9,923 nt of DNA from the NCBI GenBank assembly GCA_964472545.1, contig CAYYNP010000347.1, positions 1 to 9,923 of the forward strand, written 5' to 3'. Positions 6,638 through 9,923 of this stretch are shown piece by piece. The notes under the pieces were generated by a model. It worked only from the letters and a program-made list of their open reading frames with translations, was not told where the DNA came from and made no database searches. Source of the stretch: CAYYNP01 sp964472545. Its GTDB lineage: Bacteria; Planctomycetota; Planctomycetia; Pirellulales; Thermoguttaceae. How positions within the stretch are numbered: position 1 is the first letter of the stretch; every line of letters starts with the position of its first letter. The position numbers and the translations under genes are program-made.

Positions 6638-6660
6638 CCCGGATCCGGCCCGGATTCCGG
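6638..6660 (+). repeat. Imperfect direct repeat with dyad symmetry upstream of dsrP
   Basis: CCCGGATCCGG (6638-6648) is followed directly by CCCGGATTCCGG (6649-6660). The first contains the perfect palindrome CCGGATCCGG, and the outer CCGGA and TCCGG can pair across the pair of repeats. It lies in the 108-base gap between dsrO and dsrP, about 25 bases before the dsrP start. There is no T-tract, so it is not a standard terminator. It may be an RNA structure setting the ratio of DsrP to the upstream subunits. That role is inference. Confidence 0.4.
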
Positions 6661-6673
6661 CGAGTCACGATGT

Positions 6674-6682
6674 AGGAAAGGA
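6674..6682 (+). promoter_or_regulatory. Ribosome binding site fixing the dsrP start
   Basis: AGGAAAGGA lies three bases before the ATG at 6686 and offers an AGGA core at a workable distance. The in-frame GTG at 6593 would add 31 hydrophilic residues unlike any DsrP start and has no comparable site ahead of it. This supports the ATG at 6686. Confidence 0.6.
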
Positions 6683-6685
6683 ACC

Positions 6686-8035
6686 ATGAGCGACACCAAT
6701 TCGGACAAGATGGTGAGCCACCTGATCAAGCCGATCGTCAAGACCAGCGGCACCTACTACCTCGTGGTAGCCCTGCTGGGCGCCGGCGTGGCCTGGGGCT
6801 TCTATGCCTGGATGCACCAATTGTGCTACGGCCTGGGCGTGACGGGACTGAACAACACCGTCGCCTGGGGAGTCTACATCACCAACTTCGTCTTCTTCAT
6901 CGGCATCAGCCACGCCGGCACGCTGATCTCGGCCATCCTGCGCGTCAGCGGGGCCGAATGGCGGCGGCCGATCACCCGAGCCGCCGAGGCGATTACCGTC
7001 TTCGCGTTGGTGATGGGCGGCAGCCAGATCATGTTCGACTTGGGCCGTCCCGACCGTGGCCTGAACGTGATCGTCTACGGGCCGCTACGTTCGCCGTTGT
7101 TGTGGGACGTGATCTGCATTTCGGTCTATCTGCTCAGTTCGATCTTCTACCTGCTGCTGCCGCTGATCCCCGATCTGGCGATCCTCCGCGACAACCGCGA
7201 GGTGACCGGCTGGCGCAAGGGCTTCTATCGCATCTTTGCACTGAACTGGGACGGCAACGCCGAGCAGAAGCGCCGCCTGGAGAAGGTGATCGGCATCATG
7301 GCCATTGCGATCATCCCGATCGCGGTCTCGGTGCACACGGTCGTCTCCTGGATCTTCGGCATGACCATTCGCCCGATGTGGCATTCGACCATTTTGGGGC
7401 CGTACTTCGTCGTCGGGGCGATCTTTTCCGGCATCGCCGCACTGCTGCTGGCGATGGCGATCCTGAGGAAGGTCTACCACCTCGAAGACTACCTCAAGCC
7501 GGTCCACTTCAAGTTCCTCGGCCTGTTGCTGTTGACGATGACCGGGCTGTGGTTCTACTTCACGTTGTGCGAGTACCTGACCACCGGCTACGGCGGGCTG
7601 GAAGAGGAGTGGGGCGTCTTCATGTCGAAGATGACCGGCCACTTCGCCGGGCTGTTCTGGCTGATGGTGGGCTTGATGGTGATCGCGTTCATCCTCTTGC
7701 TGTTCTGCGGGAAATGGCCGATCGGGGCTACGGTCTGCGCTTCGATTTTCATCGTGGTGGGTATGTGGATCGAGCGCTATACGATCGTGGTGCCCACACT
7801 GAACGAACTCGTCGGACGCGGTTACGACGCGCCGATCTACAGCCCCAGTTGGGTCGAGTGGTCGATCACCGGGGCCAGTTTCTCCGCGTTTATCTTGTTG
7901 TACGTGCTCTTCGCCAAGATGTTCCCGATCATCTCGATTTGGGAAATGGAGGAAAGCGAAGAGGCGATTGAAGTCAAGCTCGAAGCGTTGAAGAGCTACT
8001 TGCCGACGGCCGTGTCGGCGACGACCGAAGGTTAG
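6686..8035 (+). CDS. dsrP: DsrP, NrfD-like integral membrane subunit
   Basis: DsrP is the NrfD/PsrC-type membrane subunit that exchanges electrons between the quinone pool and the periplasmic DsrO and DsrJ. From the chosen start it has 449 residues, close to the family norm. About ten hydrophobic spans can be placed near 23-43, 61-83, 100-118, 139-161, 203-224, 237-260, 276-297, 320-341, 347-366 and 392-412. Typical NrfD-family features include FFIGISHAGTLISAILR (70-86), FDLGRPDRG (117-125) and PIAVSVHTVVSWIFGM (211-226). The C-terminus is a short charged cytoplasmic tail. No cofactor-binding cysteine motif is present, as expected. It follows dsrO after a 108-base gap that holds a repeat structure, so it is less tightly coupled than dsrM to dsrO. 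Confidence 0.95.
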   Translation: MSDTNSDKMVSHLIKPIVKTSGTYYLVVALLGAGVAWGFYAWMHQLCYGLGVTGLNNTVAWGVYITNFVFFIGISHAGTLISAILRVSGAEWRRPITRAAEAITVFALVMGGSQIMFDLGRPDRGLNVIVYGPLRSPLLWDVICISVYLLSSIFYLLLPLIPDLAILRDNREVTGWRKGFYRIFALNWDGNAEQKRRLEKVIGIMAIAIIPIAVSVHTVVSWIFGMTIRPMWHSTILGPYFVVGAIFSGIAALLLAMAILRKVYHLEDYLKPVHFKFLGLLLLTMTGLWFYFTLCEYLTTGYGGLEEEWGVFMSKMTGHFAGLFWLMVGLMVIAFILLLFCGKWPIGATVCASIFIVVGMWIERYTIVVPTLNELVGRGYDAPIYSPSWVEWSITGASFSAFILLYVLFAKMFPIISIWEMEESEEAIEVKLEALKSYLPTAVSATTEG

Positions 8036-8073
8036 CTAGCCCTTGGATCTTGTGCGAATTGCTGGAGCGAAGC

Positions 8074-8211
8074 ATGAACATCGAAACCTTGTTTGAGACG
8101 CCCGGCATCGGCGGTCTGGTGGCCTGCGTTGTGATTGTGAGCCTAGTCAGCACCTACGCCTTGACCGTCCGCTGGATTTCCAAGGGCCAGGAAGAACAGA
8201 CTGAAGAGTAA
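8074..8211 (+). CDS. Small single-span membrane protein between dsrP and dsrA
   Basis: This is a 45-residue reading frame I cannot match to a named family. It has an ATG start with a good GGAG (8064-8067) six bases ahead, and a TAA stop. The protein has a short N-terminal segment (MNIETLFETPG), one hydrophobic helix at about residues 12-32 (IGGLVACVVIVSLVSTYALT), and then RWISKGQ leading into an acidic end (EEQTEE). The positive residues after the helix suggest the C-terminus faces the cytoplasm. It lies 38 bases after dsrP and 156 before dsrA, same strand. The layout resembles tiny accessory subunits of membrane redox complexes, such as CcoQ-like proteins. A role in stability or assembly of DsrMKJOP, or in docking DsrAB or DsrC, is inference. 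A chance reading frame is less likely given the ribosome site and clean helix. Confidence 0.7.
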   Translation: MNIETLFETPGIGGLVACVVIVSLVSTYALTVRWISKGQEEQTEE

Positions 8212-8367
8212 GGAACCGTAACGCGCGGCAGAGTACGTCGCACGTCGACCAGACGTTTAACATTTGACCGGTAACCGGAAGCCCGTTGCCGCCGCTCGGC
8301 TGAAGCACCAGCAAGGCCGGCGCGACGCAAAGAGCAATCCCCGAGTCCAAGTTGAAAGGGAGGGATC
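8212..8367 (+). promoter_or_regulatory. 156-base leader upstream of dsrA
   Basis: This is the longest non-coding stretch in the window, and it contains no start codon ATG before that of dsrA. It holds the short palindrome CCGGTAACCGG (8268-8278) and three ACGT motifs at 8235, 8242 and 8253. I see no convincing sigma-70 promoter: TTGACC at 8264 lacks a matching -10 box. It ends in a strong ribosome site (AAAGGGAGGG, 8355-8364). A promoter or 5' untranslated control region for dsrAB is plausible but not shown. Confidence 0.3.
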
Positions 8368-9582
8368 ATGAGTGATTCCAACGGGAGTAAGACTCCTTTA
8401 CTCGACGAACTGGAAAAAGGGCCTTGGCCAAGTTTCGTCACCGAAATCAAAGCCATGGCCGGCGAAAAGGAGATGTGCCAGGACTTGCTGGGACAGCTCG
8501 AGAAGTCCTATCGCGACAAGATGGGCTACTGGAAGCACGGCGGCATCGTGGGCGTGATGGGTTACGGCGGCGGCGTCATCGGCCGCTATTCCTTCCTGGC
8601 CGAAGAGTTCCCCAACGTGGCCCATTTCCACACCGTGCGGATCAACCAGCCGATGGGCTGGTTCTATACGTCCGACGCGCTGCGGACGCTCTGCGACATC
8701 TGGGATCGTCACGGCTCCGGCCTGACCAACATGCACGGGTCGACCGGCGACATCGTCTTCCTGGGCACCGTGACCGACGAACTGGAACCGATCTTCGAGG
8801 AGCTTACGGCCAAGGATTTTGACCTCGGCGGATCGGGCTCCGACATGCGGACCCCAAGTTGTTGCGTGGGGCCGGCCCGTTGCGAGTGGGCCTGCTACGA
8901 CACGCTGAACTTGACCCAAGACCTGACGATGCACTTCCAGGACGAGTTGCACCGCCCGGCCTTCCCCTACAAGTTCAAGATCAAATGCGCCGGCTGCGGC
9001 AACGACTGCGTCGCTTCGGTGGCCCGGTCCGACCTCTCGATCATCGGCACCTGGCGCGACGAGATCCAAGTCGACCAGGACGAGGTCAAGAACTACGTCG
9101 ACGCGGGCATGAACATCCACAAGGATATCTACGCCAACTGCCCCACGAAGTGTGTCTCATTCGAGGACGGGAAGCTCGAGATCGACGACGAAAACTGCGT
9201 GAAGTGCATGCACTGCATCAACGCTATGCCCAAGGCTCTGCGGCCGGGTAAGGATCGCGGTGCGACCCTCTTGATCGGGTCCAAGGCGCCGATCGTCGAA
9301 GGTGCATTGCTCTCCTCCGTGTTGGTGCCGTTCATCAAGCTCGAGCCGCCTTACGACGAACTGAAAGATCTGATCGAACGGATCTGGGACGTCTGGGGCG
9401 AGCACGGCAAGAACCGCGAACGCGTCGGCGAGTTCATCCAGCGCGTCGGGTTGGGCAACTTCCTCGAAGAGATCGAGGTCGAGCCGGTCGTCGAGATGAT
9501 TGCCCATCCGCGAGAGAACCCCTACATCTTCTTCGAAGAGTACTACGACGAAGACGACGAAGAGGACGAGGACGACGAATAG
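8368..9582 (+). CDS. dsrA: DsrA, dissimilatory sulfite reductase alpha subunit
   Basis: DsrA is the alpha subunit of the cytoplasmic alpha2beta2 siroheme sulfite reductase, which reduces sulfite to a sulfur carried off by DsrC. The siroheme-linked cluster cysteines are Cys166, Cys172 (CVGPARC), Cys210 and Cys214 (CGNDC). Their spacing of 6, 38 and 4 equals that of the Desulfovibrio enzyme. The inserted ferredoxin domain has Cys258 and Cys262 (NCPTKC), then Cys277, Cys280 and Cys283 (CVKCMHCINAMPKAL). GGSGSDMRTPSC (154-165) is a typical stretch. The length of 404 is shorter than the roughly 437 of Desulfovibrio DsrA, with a shorter N-terminus and a different end. After NPYIFFEEYY the protein finishes in eleven consecutive Asp/Glu residues instead of the usual mixed tail. 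AAAGGGAGGG (8355-8364) supports the ATG. Confidence 0.97.
   Translation: MSDSNGSKTPLLDELEKGPWPSFVTEIKAMAGEKEMCQDLLGQLEKSYRDKMGYWKHGGIVGVMGYGGGVIGRYSFLAEEFPNVAHFHTVRINQPMGWFYTSDALRTLCDIWDRHGSGLTNMHGSTGDIVFLGTVTDELEPIFEELTAKDFDLGGSGSDMRTPSCCVGPARCEWACYDTLNLTQDLTMHFQDELHRPAFPYKFKIKCAGCGNDCVASVARSDLSIIGTWRDEIQVDQDEVKNYVDAGMNIHKDIYANCPTKCVSFEDGKLEIDDENCVKCMHCINAMPKALRPGKDRGATLLIGSKAPIVEGALLSSVLVPFIKLEPPYDELKDLIERIWDVWGEHGKNRERVGEFIQRVGLGNFLEEIEVEPVVEMIAHPRENPYIFFEEYYDEDDEEDEDDE
9547..9579 (+). repeat. GAC/GAA-GAG low-complexity run ending dsrA
   Basis: Eleven consecutive codons are GAC, GAA or GAG, all in frame, coding for the acidic tail of DsrA. The trinucleotide pattern is prone to slippage, so tail length may vary between relatives. 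Confidence 0.9.
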
Positions 9583-9586
9583 GGTG

Positions 9587-9604
9587 ATCGGACCGATGTG
9601 TCCG
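9587..9604 (+). promoter_or_regulatory. Short inverted repeats between dsrA and dsrB
   Basis: The 61-base gap starts with the palindrome ATCGGACCGAT (9587-9597). It overlaps a possible hairpin, CGGAC (9589-9593) with GTCCG (9600-9604). A T-rich CTTTTTCT follows farther on, too distant and too close to the dsrB ribosome site to be a terminator. It is a weak structure of uncertain meaning. Confidence 0.25.
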
Positions 9605-9643
9605 GCGACCTCCAACGCATACACTTTTTCTAGGAGATAGTCG

Positions 9644-9923
9644 ATGGCGGATAGAAAAACGGATATCGGGCCTCCGAACTACGAACAGTTCCTGCCCCCG
9701 GTAATCAAAGCCAACTATGGCAAGTGGAAGTACCACGAAGTGGTCAAGCCCGGCGTGATGGTCCACGTAGGCGAGTCGGGCGACAAGCTCTACACCGTCC
9801 GCGCGGCCTCGCCCCGGCTGCTTTCGATCAAGAAGATCCGGCAGTTCGCGGATCTGGCCGACAAATACTGCGACGGCCACCTGCGGTTCACCAGCCGCAA
9901 CAACGTCGAGTTCCTCACCACGG
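9644..9923 (+). CDS. dsrB: DsrB, dissimilatory sulfite reductase beta subunit, 5' part
   Basis: This is the beta subunit of DsrAB, which binds the catalytic siroheme. Only the first 93 codons are in the window and the frame runs off the right edge, so the cofactor cysteines are not visible. The start is unmistakable: GPPNYEQFLPPVIKANYGKW (residues 9-28), HEVVKPGVMVHVGESGDKLYTVRA (31-54), and ADKYCDGHLRFTSRNNVEF near the cut. This wording resembles the reductive bacterial type of DsrB more than the sulfur-oxidiser type, judged by eye. AGGAGA (9632-9637) precedes the ATG. It follows dsrA by 61 bases, the usual order. Confidence 0.96.
   Translation, partial: MADRKTDIGPPNYEQFLPPVIKANYGKWKYHEVVKPGVMVHVGESGDKLYTVRAASPRLLSIKKIRQFADLADKYCDGHLRFTSRNNVEFLTT

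Noticed and set aside
6593..6685. An upstream GTG that would lengthen DsrP by 31 residues.
   Set aside because: The extra segment is hydrophilic and unlike DsrP starts, and the ATG at 6686 has a good ribosome site and gives a normal-length protein.
1..9923. A sulfur-oxidising (reverse Dsr) locus.
   Set aside because: No dsrEFH lies next to dsrC or dsrAB and no dsrL lies between dsrK and dsrJ, and Sat and DsrB look reductive; the call stays tentative because both flanks are missing.

Overview
The window is a compact, all-plus-strand dissimilatory sulfur-metabolism locus from a GC-rich bacterium. In order it carries: the 3' part of sat (ATP sulfurylase), an OsmC-family protein, dsrC, an RsbRD-N-domain protein, dsrM, dsrK, dsrJ, dsrO, dsrP, an unnamed 45-residue single-span membrane protein, dsrA, and the 5' part of dsrB. 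Nearly every base belongs to a gene; no gene-free stretch exceeds 156 bases. There are no tRNA or rRNA genes, no insertion sequences and no CRISPR.

The genes work together as follows. Sat activates sulfate to APS; APS reductase, not in this window, would make sulfite. DsrAB reduces sulfite at a siroheme-[4Fe-4S] centre and loads sulfur onto the two C-terminal cysteines of DsrC as a trisulfide. The membrane complex DsrMKJOP is thought to re-reduce DsrC and link this to the quinone pool and periplasmic electron carriers. The set dsrC-dsrMKJOP-dsrAB without interspersed dsrEFH or dsrL, together with the reductive-looking Sat and DsrB sequences, points to sulfate or sulfite reduction rather than sulfur oxidation. 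The flanks (apr, qmo, dsrD, dsrL) are not visible, so this is an inference. The sequence alone does not fix the phylum. The long GC-rich genes, the compact sat-to-dsrB arrangement and several odd protein extensions suggest an uncultured lineage outside the classical model sulfate reducers.

The core enzymes look intact: cysteine spacing in DsrA, both DsrC cysteines, the two ferredoxin clusters of DsrK, three CxxCH hemes in DsrJ, and a Tat signal in DsrO. The unusual parts are accessory. DsrJ is much longer than usual, with two apparent insertions. DsrO has a lipobox-like site, a Cys/His patch and a PQPKD repeat tail. DsrK and DsrA end in acidic tails. DsrK has Asp where a CxxC cysteine might be expected. 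An OsmC protein and an RsbRD-N protein sit inside the locus. A tiny membrane protein lies between dsrP and dsrA and is the best candidate for an undescribed part of the system. Hairpins flank dsrC and suggest its message may be processed or stabilised separately.
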